Source: Nocardia goodfellowii (GTDB lineage Bacteria; Actinomycetota; Actinomycetes; Mycobacteriales; Mycobacteriaceae). From it: DNA of 64,000 nucleotides. Position 1 is the first letter of the stretch. Each line of letters opens with the position of its first letter. Location: NCBI RefSeq assembly GCF_017875645.1, contig NZ_JAGGMR010000001.1, positions 5,580,001 through 5,644,000 of the forward strand, given 5' to 3'. A program made the translations under genes and the position numbers. This document shows positions 17,227 through 24,148 of this stretch, piece by piece. The notes below the pieces were generated by a model, which was given only the letters and a program-made list of their open reading frames with translations, made no database searches and had not been told where the DNA came from.

Positions 17227-17460
17227 TCAGCAAGTCAGATCGTCGAATTCTCCTGCCTTCGCGCCGCGGACGAACGCGTCGATCTCCGGACGGGTGTAGA
17301 AGATCATCGCACCCTCGGGGTCACGCGAGTTACGCATGGCCACCAGACCGCCGGAGGCCTGCGCCAGTTCGACGCAGTTGCCGCCGCTGGGGCCGCTGAA
17401 CGAGCTCTTACGCCAGGCGCTTTCGATGGTGCGTGTGGTGGTGTCAGACATTTTCCCCAC
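17227..17460 (-). CDS. DUF397 protein
   Basis: A 77-residue DUF397 family protein with the hallmark AWRKSSFSGPSGGNCVELA, then RNSRDPEGAMIFYTRPEIDAFVRGAKAGEFD. DUF397 proteins are partners or co-regulators of adjacent HTH-DUF5753 regulators (as for WhiJ-type pairs). It is upstream of and collinear with the HTH gene, 89 bases apart. GAGGAGTGGGGAA precedes the ATG. A TACACT -10-like box lies about 15 bases upstream, and inverted-repeat copy C lies just beyond. Confidence 0.92.
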   Translation of the reverse strand: MGKMSDTTTRTIESAWRKSSFSGPSGGNCVELAQASGGLVAMRNSRDPEGAMIFYTRPEIDAFVRGAKAGEFDDLTC

Positions 17461-17500
17461 TCCTCGGTTCCGCAGTGTAGAGATCCTTCGAGGCCGGTTT

Positions 17501-17535
17501 TTGCATCTGCACTCTCAAATGTTCTTGCATTTGCA
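17501..17535. promoter_or_regulatory. inverted-repeat operator, copy C
   Basis: CTCAAATG, TTCTTG, CATTTGCA (17514-17535) repeats the layout of copies A and B: two 8-base halves around a 6-base core. A further half-site TTGCATCTGCA lies at 17501-17511. It sits 40-75 bases upstream of the DUF397 start, which suggests autoregulation of the DUF397-HTH unit. On the plus strand it also forms a TTGCAT -35 but lacks a well-spaced -10. Confidence 0.6.
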
Positions 17536-17774
17536 CCGACATTCGAACGGTAGCACGAAGTTCACCATGGCGCACCAGGATTTTCATACCTACCGGTCGG
17601 CTTTATAGGAGCCATTCTCGACACGCCCGAAAAAGCCGTGTTCAGCTCGGCCATCCGCCCCGCTTCGCGAAGTTGAATCTTGTACTGTCACAGTGCACAT
17701 CGGATGCACCAGCCATTCGCGACACCCGTTCGCGGCGTGCCGCGGTTACACCGCTCGCTGAGGAGTCAGCCGCC

Positions 17775-18572
17775 ATGCCTGAAGACCACGCCCCACTGAT
17801 CCGGACCGATATCCCGCATTCGGCTCGCATCTGGAACTACTGGATGGGGGGCAAGGACTATTACGAAATCGATCGGATCGCGGGCGACGCCGGCCTCGAA
17901 GTCGATCCCGACATCAGCACCATGGCCGTGCAGTCGAGACAGTTCCTGATCAGAGCGGTGAAGTTCCTCGCCAAGGAGCACGGCATCAGCCAGTTCCTCG
18001 ACATCGGCACCGGCCTGCCCACCATGCAGAACACCCACGAGGTGGCCCAAAGCGTCACGCCCACAGCCAAAATCGTCTACGTCGACAACGATCCGCTGGT
18101 GCTGACCCACGCCCGCGCGCTACTGACCAGCACCACCGCCGAGGGCGTCACCACCTATATAGATGCCGACTACCACTACCCCGAGCAGATCATCGCCGAC
18201 GCGAAGAACGTGCTGAATTTCCAGGAGCCGATCGGCGTCATGTTCATGGGCGTGCTCGGCCACGCTCGCACCTACGAGGACATGCGGCGCATCGTGGACA
18301 CCGTGATGGCCGCCGTGCCCTCGGGCAGCTATCTGGTCCTGTGGGACGGCACCGACGACAGCAAGGCCTATGTCACGCTCTGCGAGAACTACACCGGAAC
18401 CGGTGGTACGCCATATATTCCGCGCCCGCAGGAAATGATCCGGGCGGCGTTCGAGGGGCTGGAAATGGTGGAGCCCGGTTTTGTCTCCATCACCGAGTGG
18501 CGCGCCGACGCGACCGAGGTCGGTGAGAGCCGGCCGATTTCGGCGTACGGCGGAGTCGCGCGCAAGCCCTGA
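17775..18572 (+). CDS. SAM-dependent methyltransferase, DUF574 family
   Basis: S-adenosylmethionine-dependent methyltransferase of the PF04672 (DUF574) family, 265 residues. The family N-terminus is clear: SARIWNYWMGGKDYYEIDR. The SAM-binding core follows with FLDIGTGLPT (motif I), KIVYVDNDPLVL (motif II), ADYHYPEQI and PIGVMFMGVLGH. The ATG has GAGGAG nine bases upstream. DUF574 genes in actinomycetes often sit next to HTH/DUF397 pairs, as here. The methyl acceptor is unknown. A perfect terminator follows the gene. An ACTGT-C-ACAGT dyad lies upstream near 17690. Confidence 0.88.
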   Translation: MPEDHAPLIRTDIPHSARIWNYWMGGKDYYEIDRIAGDAGLEVDPDISTMAVQSRQFLIRAVKFLAKEHGISQFLDIGTGLPTMQNTHEVAQSVTPTAKIVYVDNDPLVLTHARALLTSTTAEGVTTYIDADYHYPEQIIADAKNVLNFQEPIGVMFMGVLGHARTYEDMRRIVDTVMAAVPSGSYLVLWDGTDDSKAYVTLCENYTGTGGTPYIPRPQEMIRAAFEGLEMVEPGFVSITEWRADATEVGESRPISAYGGVARKP

Positions 18573-18588
18573 TTCCCACACCGATCAC

Positions 18589-18622
18589 AACAGTTCCGAC
18601 CAACCGGTCGGAACTGTTTTTT
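18589..18622 (+). terminator. rho-independent terminator
   Basis: AACAGTTCCGACC (18589-18601), loop AACC, GGTCGGAACTGTT (18606-18618), followed directly by further T residues. It is a textbook intrinsic terminator 17 bases after the methyltransferase stop, and it separates that gene from promoter copy B. Confidence 0.9.
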
Positions 18623-18661
18623 GTTATGCCCCAGTAAATCTCCAGCCGCCTCGGTCGAGCG

Positions 18662-18702
18662 TGCAAATGTACTTGCATCTGCAAGGCGCAGACGCATAAA
18701 AT
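18662..18702 (+). promoter_or_regulatory. inverted-repeat operator/promoter, copy B
   Basis: TGCAAATG (18662-18669), TACTTG, CATCTGCA (18676-18683). The -35 TTGCAT is at 18673-18678 and the -10 TAAAAT at 18697-18702, with an 18-base spacer, the same geometry as copy A. A leader containing AACCGGGGAGG follows, similar to AACCAGGGGAGG after copy A. Confidence 0.7.
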
Positions 18703-18793
18703 CGAATGCAGTTAACCGGGGAGGCACGCAGGGAGTTCGCGCCGGCGTTGCCATCACATCGCCTCCCCATCGCCAGACGCGAGGGTGGTCGAC

Positions 18794-19021
18794 ATGAACC
18801 AGGCATTCAGAACTCCCCACCGGGTAGCGACGGCGAGCGCCGCGGGTCTCCAGACCCGGCTCCCCGCAGCCGACTTCAACTCCGAATGCGCGGCCGAGCC
18901 CGGCAGTCTCACCTACCGGCGGGCCCGCGAAATCCTCTACGTGCACGAGGTGCACGGTCCCTCCTGCCGCCAGTGGCTGGCCGCCGCCGCCTATCTGTCC
19001 GCGGGCCTGGACGACGAATAG
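18794..19021 (+). CDS. small protein of unknown function
   Basis: A 75-residue protein, not recognised. It begins MNQAFRTPHR, has a central Glu/Arg helix (TYRRAREILYVHEVHG) and ends SCRQWLAAAAYLSAGLDDE. There is no signal peptide or clear membrane helix, and two cysteines are present. GAGGG lies about eight bases before the ATG; a GTG nine bases upstream is the alternative. It is transcribed from promoter copy B with a leader of about 85 bases, so it is probably co-regulated with the small gene at 15556. Confidence 0.6.
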   Translation: MNQAFRTPHRVATASAAGLQTRLPAADFNSECAAEPGSLTYRRAREILYVHEVHGPSCRQWLAAAAYLSAGLDDE

Positions 19022-19042
19022 CCTCGAAATCGCCTGGTGCCC

Positions 19043-19070
19043 TTGACAACCGATAGCCAGGGCATATCCG
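19043..19070 (+). promoter_or_regulatory. candidate promoter of the PucR-type gene
   Basis: TTGACA at 19043-19048 and TATCCG at 19065-19070 with a 16-base spacer. A second -10-like TATAGT lies at 19148-19153, nearer the gene, without a good -35. Either could serve. Confidence 0.4.
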
Positions 19071-19211
19071 GCGAAATCGAGCCGCACACAGTGGTTTTGC
19101 GGTCCGACGGATCTCACTGAAGCTTCCCCACGTTCATAACTTTTTCGTATAGTGATGCAACGATTCGGGCGCAGTTCTATTACGCCTGATGCAGCATTGG
19201 AAGCGACACCT

Positions 19212-20471
19212 ATGACCTTCTCCGCGTTGGACCTGACCACCGAACTACCCGCTACGGCACTGGAAATCGGCGGCAGGCCCGCCTCGGTGCCGCTGCAGAA
19301 CACCGATCGGGTGGCCTCGCGAATGGTCGGCTACTTCGCTACCTGTATGGCGCCGTGCCGCACGCTCCCGGGCGAGCAACTGCGCGGCGATGTCACTAAA
19401 TTGACACGCAGCGTGCTCACGCTCGCCGCCGAGATGTTCGACCGGCGCGCCGTCCCCGATGCCGAACGCTTGACCGAGGTACGCGAGGCCGCGACCCAAT
19501 GGGCCAGGGAGGCCGTGCCCCTGGGCACCATTCTGCGTGCCTACCACGAAGGCATTCGGATCGCGCTGGGCCTGGTGACCGCGCAGGCCAAGGCCGACGA
19601 CGTCGAAGAACTCCTCGTTGCCACCGATCTGATGCTGGAACTGCTCGAAGCCATCACCGTCGCGGTCTCCGACGCCTACGTCGAGGAGCAGCACCTCGTT
19701 GCCCGCGAACACCAAACGGCCGCACAGACTCTGGCTTCCGCGCTGCTCAGCGGCCGCGGCAGTTCCGCACTGGCGCGCCAGGCCGGAATGCCGGTCGCCG
19801 AGTCGTATCACGTGGTGGCGCTGTCGATTCCGCCGCATCCAGACGAGCGTGATCCGCGCGTCGACGCCGAGGTCGCCGCGCGCCGCAAGCTCCGCCGACT
19901 ACAGTCGGGGCTGGCCACCGTATTCGAATCGCGGGCCCTGGCACTGCTGTCCACCAAGGGCGGCACCCTGCTCGTCCCGAATGTCGAAGACGCGCCCGCC
20001 CCCGACGCCCCGGCGCTGGAGCGACTCGCCACGGCCGCCGAGGTCCCGCTCACCGCCACACTGGTCACCAGTGACACCGATCAGATACCCGACGCCGCCG
20101 ATCAGGCCCACGAACTGCTGAACCTGGTGCGTGTCGGCGGCCGGTCCCCCGGCCTCTACCAAATGGCCGATCTAGCGGTGGAATACCAGCTGACCCGCGG
20201 CGGTCCGGCCACCCGGCGCATCGCCACCATTTTGGATCCGCTGGACGCGCACCCGGAACTCTTCGACACCATGCGCGCCTACCTCGGCAACGATATGAAC
20301 CGGCAGCTGACCGCGCGCCAGCTCTACGTGCACCCCAACACCGTCGACTACCGGTTGCGGCGCATCGCGCAACTCACCTCCGTCGATCTGGCCACCTCCG
20401 CGGGCATCTCGCAGGCTTCCATCGCCCTGCTGGCCCGGGATTTGGACCGCACCGTCGCACGCCGGCTTTAA
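19212..20471 (+). CDS. PucR-type transcriptional regulator
   Basis: Regulator of about 419 residues with the CdaR/PucR layout. An N-terminal helical sensory part (RsbRD-like, VPLGTILRAYHEGIRIAL) is followed by a degenerate GGDEF-like middle. The C-terminal PucR helix-turn-helix reads TMRAYLGNDMNRQLTARQLYVHPNTVDYRLRRI, with the family signature HPNTVDYRL. I prefer ATG 19212 (GGAAG upstream). A GTG at 19152 would lie on a TATAGT box. PucR proteins control uptake or catabolic genes; no target is evident here. Confidence 0.82.
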   Translation: MTFSALDLTTELPATALEIGGRPASVPLQNTDRVASRMVGYFATCMAPCRTLPGEQLRGDVTKLTRSVLTLAAEMFDRRAVPDAERLTEVREAATQWAREAVPLGTILRAYHEGIRIALGLVTAQAKADDVEELLVATDLMLELLEAITVAVSDAYVEEQHLVAREHQTAAQTLASALLSGRGSSALARQAGMPVAESYHVVALSIPPHPDERDPRVDAEVAARRKLRRLQSGLATVFESRALALLSTKGGTLLVPNVEDAPAPDAPALERLATAAEVPLTATLVTSDTDQIPDAADQAHELLNLVRVGGRSPGLYQMADLAVEYQLTRGGPATRRIATILDPLDAHPELFDTMRAYLGNDMNRQLTARQLYVHPNTVDYRLRRIAQLTSVDLATSAGISQASIALLARDLDRTVARRL

Positions 20472-20569
20472 GCTTCCGCGCGAATCTGTTGCGCAGTCGA
20501 TGCGCGGAACCCTAGGTATCGAGCACACCGGCGCGAGATCCTGAAATCCCCGGCCATCTGGAGGAAATG

Positions 20570-21004
20570 ATGCGCATAGCGGAGATCTTGCGTCGCAAGG
20601 GTAATGACGTCGCCACGGTGACGCCCGAAACCACGGTCCGAGCCTTGCTCGGCATTCTGGCCCAGCACAATATCGGAGCGGTGGTGGTCTCGCCCGACGA
20701 CTCCGCGATCGCGGGCATCGTCTCCGAACGCGATGTGGTGCGGCGGCTACACGAGTACGGCGCGCAGGTGCTCGACAGCCCGGTGTCGGCCATCATGACC
20801 CACGAGGTGCGCACCTGCACGCCCGCCGACCGGGTCGACGGACTGCGGAAGACGATGACCGAGCACCGGATCCGGCATCTGCCCGTGATCGAGGACGGCC
20901 GGTTGATCGGCATCGTGAGCATCGGCGACGTGGTCAAGAGCGCGATCTCCGAACTGGCGACCGAACGTCAGCAGTTGGCGGAGTACATCCAGGGCCGGTA
21001 TTAG
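20570..21004 (+). CDS. tandem CBS-domain protein
   Basis: A 144-residue protein made only of two CBS modules: about 8-60 (VTPETTVRALLGILAQHNIG, GIVSERDVVRRL) and about 73-130 (MTHEVRTCTPADRVDGLRKTM, RIRHLPVIEDGRLIGIVSIGDVV). Such stand-alone CBS pairs (Hrp1-like in mycobacteria) bind adenine nucleotides. The role here is unknown. GGAGG sits five bases before ATG 20570, which is preferred over ATG 20567. Confidence 0.88.
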   Translation: MRIAEILRRKGNDVATVTPETTVRALLGILAQHNIGAVVVSPDDSAIAGIVSERDVVRRLHEYGAQVLDSPVSAIMTHEVRTCTPADRVDGLRKTMTEHRIRHLPVIEDGRLIGIVSIGDVVKSAISELATERQQLAEYIQGRY

Positions 21005-21016
21005 CGCGACCCGTGG

Positions 21017-21445
21017 TCAGTAGTTGTCGCCGCCCAGGTCGGCCGAGAGCCAGTGCTCGGGCCGCATGTGCACCGTGACCATGGCGCCGAACGCCTCGGC
21101 CGCCCGCAGGTACCCGTCGACCTGATCGGCGGGCAGGTAGCGTGCGGCCACCTCGCGGTGCTCCTCGTCGGTCATCTCCGAGATACGCAGGATCGGACCT
21201 TCCACGGACACGTAGCGCACAGTCGGCTCTACCCGCTGGACCATCAGGGTGAAGCGGCCCGCGGCGCGCAGGGCTCGAATCTTCTGTGATTCCGCGCCGG
21301 TCACCAGCCAGAGCTCGCCGCCGGGCCGGTACTGATACCAGATCGGCACGGTGAGCGGCCCGCGGCCGGGCCCCGCGTCGACCGACAGCGCCCCGATATG
21401 CGGCTGGGCGAGAAACTCTTGGCGTTCTGCTGGGTTCAGCGGCAT
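21017..21445 (-). CDS. PPOX-fold (FMN/F420-binding split barrel) protein
   Basis: A 142-residue protein of the pyridoxamine 5'-phosphate oxidase-like split-barrel superfamily. Visible motifs are FLAQPHIGALSVDAGPGRGPLTVPIWYQY near the N-terminus, GELWLVTGAESQKIRAL, and RFTLMVQ. Actinobacterial members use FMN or F420. The start is taken at MPLNPAERQEF; a longer frame upstream has an atypical composition. It converges on the CBS gene, and upstream it is divergent from the SufS-like operon. Confidence 0.8.
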   Translation of the reverse strand: MPLNPAERQEFLAQPHIGALSVDAGPGRGPLTVPIWYQYRPGGELWLVTGAESQKIRALRAAGRFTLMVQRVEPTVRYVSVEGPILRISEMTDEEHREVAARYLPADQVDGYLRAAEAFGAMVTVHMRPEHWLSADLGGDNY

Positions 21446-21555
21446 GACAACCAGGCTAGTCAATGAAAGTTCTTGTCCACCAGAAACCTTCGAACGACAC
21501 GCCGGAAGTGCGTATCGTTGGTTGGGTCCAGCGCATCCTGTGAAGGGAGCGTTCG

Positions 21556-22806
21556 TTGCCCCCATCCGCGCCCACCCGAGCGCCACACATTCCGGAATCC
21601 GTTCGCGCGCTGTTTCCGGCCCTGGCCGGATCCAGCGAGGTCTATCTGGACAGCGCGGCCACCACGCAGAAACCGCGACCGGTGATCGACACCATCCAGG
21701 GTTATCACGCCTCCCGCACCGCCAACGCCGGCCGGGGCACCTATCCGTGGGCCACCGGGCTCAGTGTTCGCCTGTCCCGGGTGCGCGCCCGCGCCGCCGC
21801 GTTCATCGGGGCGCGGCACCCCGACGAGGTGGTCTTCACCGGCGGCGCCACCGCGGCGCTCAACGCCGTCGCGCTGTCCTGGGGCCTGGCCGAGTGCACC
21901 GACGGCGACGAGATCCTTTACAACCCGCGCGATCACGCCTCCAACGTCTACCCCTGGCATCATCTGCGGCAGCTGCTGGCCCGCTTCGGTCGCCGCATCG
22001 AACTCGTCGGCTACCGGACCACCCGGACCGGTGAGGCCGACACCGACGATATTCTCGCCAAACTCACCCCCCGCACCCGGCTGATCACCACCAGCCACCT
22101 GCATCACGTGTTCGGCGGGCTGACCACCCTGGCGGAACTTCGCGGCCGGATCGATCCGGCGGTGCTGCTGTGTTTCGACTGCAGCCAGAGCGGCGGGCAC
22201 CTGCCCGTGGACGTCACCGAACTCGGCGCGGACTTCGCGGTGTTCGCCGCGCACAAGATGTTCGGCGCACCCGGCACCGGAATCCTCTACTGCCACCGGA
22301 GGATTCACGATCGGCTGCTGCCGTTCCTGCCGGGCGGCAACTCAGGGGTGCGGCTCACCGAGGCCGGGTTGACGCGGGCCGGCATGCCGGAACTACTGGA
22401 AGGCGGCACCCACAACATCCCCGGGGTACTCGCGCTCGGCACCGCGCTGGAGGTGCTCGAATCCTTCGACATGGCGGCCGTCGCCGCGCACAACCGCGAG
22501 TTGACGACGCGCCTGCTCGACGGATTACGCCGGGTGCCCGGCTGTGAGTTCCTGCCGGGTCCGGCCTACGCCTCCTGTGCCGTCGGGTACGGCATCGTCT
22601 CGTTCACCTTGCCCGGAATCACCGCCAGCGATCTGGGTTTCGTGCTGAGCGAGCTCGGTTTCCTGGTGCGCACCGGATTGCAGTGCCGACCCGGTGACAG
22701 TGCCGACACCGACTCCGTCCGGGTCAGCACCCACATCTACAACACCTTCGACGAGATCGACCGTTTCACCGCGTGCGTACAGACGATTGCCGAGGAGGTT
22801 TCGTGA
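21556..22806 (+). CDS. SufS/CsdA-like class V aminotransferase
   Basis: PLP enzyme of 416 residues, class V aminotransferase/cysteine desulfurase type. The PLP lysine is in AAHKMFGAPGTG (Lys234), preceded by CFDCSQSGGHLPVD with the cofactor Asp (208). The N-terminal VYLDSAATTQKP is typical of SufS. The position of the catalytic cysteine loop reads VRTGLQCRPG (Cys377), so a Cys is kept although the flanking residues differ from SufS. It could be a desulfurase or a related lyase. The start is TTG with AAGGGAG six bases upstream. It is the first gene of an overlapping operon and lacks the Suf scaffold genes, so a role outside general Fe-S assembly is likely. Confidence 0.82.
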   Translation: MPPSAPTRAPHIPESVRALFPALAGSSEVYLDSAATTQKPRPVIDTIQGYHASRTANAGRGTYPWATGLSVRLSRVRARAAAFIGARHPDEVVFTGGATAALNAVALSWGLAECTDGDEILYNPRDHASNVYPWHHLRQLLARFGRRIELVGYRTTRTGEADTDDILAKLTPRTRLITTSHLHHVFGGLTTLAELRGRIDPAVLLCFDCSQSGGHLPVDVTELGADFAVFAAHKMFGAPGTGILYCHRRIHDRLLPFLPGGNSGVRLTEAGLTRAGMPELLEGGTHNIPGVLALGTALEVLESFDMAAVAAHNRELTTRLLDGLRRVPGCEFLPGPAYASCAVGYGIVSFTLPGITASDLGFVLSELGFLVRTGLQCRPGDSADTDSVRVSTHIYNTFDEIDRFTACVQTIAEEVS

Positions 22807-22886
22807 GCGAGCACCGCGAGCGAGAAATCAGCACAGCCACATGGCTGGTCATGCCAGAGCCGAGCATCGGCAAGGCGGCGGCATGA
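22803..22886 (+). CDS. 27-residue micro-ORF bridging two enzyme genes
   Basis: GTG start overlapping the TGA of the SufS-like gene (GTGA, 22803-22806). Its own TGA overlaps the ATG of the next gene (ATGA, 22883-22886). It encodes 27 residues: a charged start VSEHREREI, a middle STATWLVM, and a PEPSIGKAAA end. Both junctions are exact 4-base overlaps. It may be only a coupling peptide, or a small substrate or subunit peptide of the pathway. No family is recognised. Confidence 0.5.
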   Translation: MSEHREREISTATWLVMPEPSIGKAAA

Positions 22887-24148
22887 CCACCGATGTGCCG
22901 CGCTACGACCGGCGAGCCGCGTCTCGGATCCTGGCCGGCCTGGCCCAGCCCGGACTCTTCGCGACCCCGTTGCCGGTGCCCGAGAAGCTCCGCATCGAAT
23001 ACAGCGGTGCGGCGTTGCGCACCGAGCCGAACAGCCACCTCACCTATTCGCAGCGGCTGTACCTCGAGCGGTTCATGCGCCCGTGCCGTTCGTATCAGGT
23101 GACCAGCGCCACCCACCGGATGACCTGGACCGACAGCGCCGGCATCCCCAACACCGGTCACTACCGGGCCGACGGGCTGGGACCGATCATGCCGATCGCC
23201 GCCCGGGAGGCGGGATTGGTGTTGTGGCACGCAGTGGCCGCGAATACCGAACTGGCGCAACGTATCGGCGCGCTCGGTCCCCGTGAACACGCGATCCTCG
23301 ACGGCACCACCACCGATCACGACCCGCTGGAAATCTTCCGCGTGGGCATCGAAGCCACCGGGCGCGCGCTGGCCCAGCACGCACTGCTGGCCCGCCAGAC
23401 GCCGTATCGCGGTGCGGCCGAATTCGCGCAGGGCATGCATGATTCCGGCCTCTTCGCCGCGGTGGCCACGCGGTGGTACTGGGAACTCCAAGCCTCGACC
23501 TATCGCCGCGGCATGATCCCGGTGACTCTCACGGCCCAGCCCGACGGCACCGTGCGCTACACCGCCGAGACCGTAGCGACGCTGCGGGCGATGAAGGACG
23601 CGACCATCGACGACGCGCACATGGTCATGCGGCGCGCCACCGCCACCGAGGGACTCACCGTCGCCGAGGCGATCGCCAAGTATCACGAGGACCTCGACCT
23701 CATCTCCCGCCAATACGCACTCCTGCCCGCGGGCACCCGCCCCGCCTGCCTGGCCGCGATGCCGCATCAGCTCGACGGCGCGCACTACACCCTGCTGCCG
23801 CTGGTGGTCGATCAGTTCATCACGGTGTTCGACAAGCTCTCGACACGCTGCGAAATCGTCCAGGTGGCAAGCGGACTCGACGAGCTCACCGCCGACGACC
23901 CGGCCTCGGCGGAAGACCAGGTGTTCTACGTCCCGGACATGAACTGCCGGCACTGCGTCCGCACCATTACGGGGGTGCTGGAGAACATGGGCATCAAGGT
24001 CGTGGAGATCGATTTGATCAGCAAGCGCGTGGTGGCCGAGTTCCGCAGTCCGCGCAACCGCGCCCGGGCCTTCGAGGCGATTCGGGACGGCGGCTACAAC
24101 CCGGTCGCCGACAAGCCCGCGCAGCACACGACGGAATCCGCGGTATGA
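22883..24148 (+). CDS. unknown domain fused to a heavy-metal-associated (HMA) domain
   Basis: A 421-residue protein. The C-terminal domain (about 347-415) is an HMA/copper-chaperone fold with the metal motif MNCRHC (Cys355, Cys358) and the usual beta-alpha pattern ITGVLENMGIKVVEIDLISKR. The N-terminal 330 residues are not recognised. They are probably largely helical, with conserved-looking RTEPNSHLTYSQRLYLERFMRP, ATHRMTWTD, HYRADGLGP, REAGLVLWHAVA and RWYWELQAS. There is no signal peptide or membrane segment. It lies between two PLP enzyme genes and overlaps both the micro-ORF and the next gene by four bases. A metal-dependent catalytic or metal-delivery role is inferred from the fusion only. 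Confidence 0.75.
   Translation: MTTDVPRYDRRAASRILAGLAQPGLFATPLPVPEKLRIEYSGAALRTEPNSHLTYSQRLYLERFMRPCRSYQVTSATHRMTWTDSAGIPNTGHYRADGLGPIMPIAAREAGLVLWHAVAANTELAQRIGALGPREHAILDGTTTDHDPLEIFRVGIEATGRALAQHALLARQTPYRGAAEFAQGMHDSGLFAAVATRWYWELQASTYRRGMIPVTLTAQPDGTVRYTAETVATLRAMKDATIDDAHMVMRRATATEGLTVAEAIAKYHEDLDLISRQYALLPAGTRPACLAAMPHQLDGAHYTLLPLVVDQFITVFDKLSTRCEIVQVASGLDELTADDPASAEDQVFYVPDMNCRHCVRTITGVLENMGIKVVEIDLISKRVVAEFRSPRNRARAFEAIRDGGYNPVADKPAQHTTESAV

Noticed and set aside
17567..17608. 13-residue ORF downstream of inverted-repeat copy C on the plus strand
   Set aside because: No ribosome-binding site and no -10 at the spacing seen in copies A and B. Too short to support.
20474..20509. TTCCGCGC/GCGCGGAA inverted repeat after the PucR gene
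   Set aside because: Only eight pairs around a 20-base loop and no T run; too weak to call a terminator.
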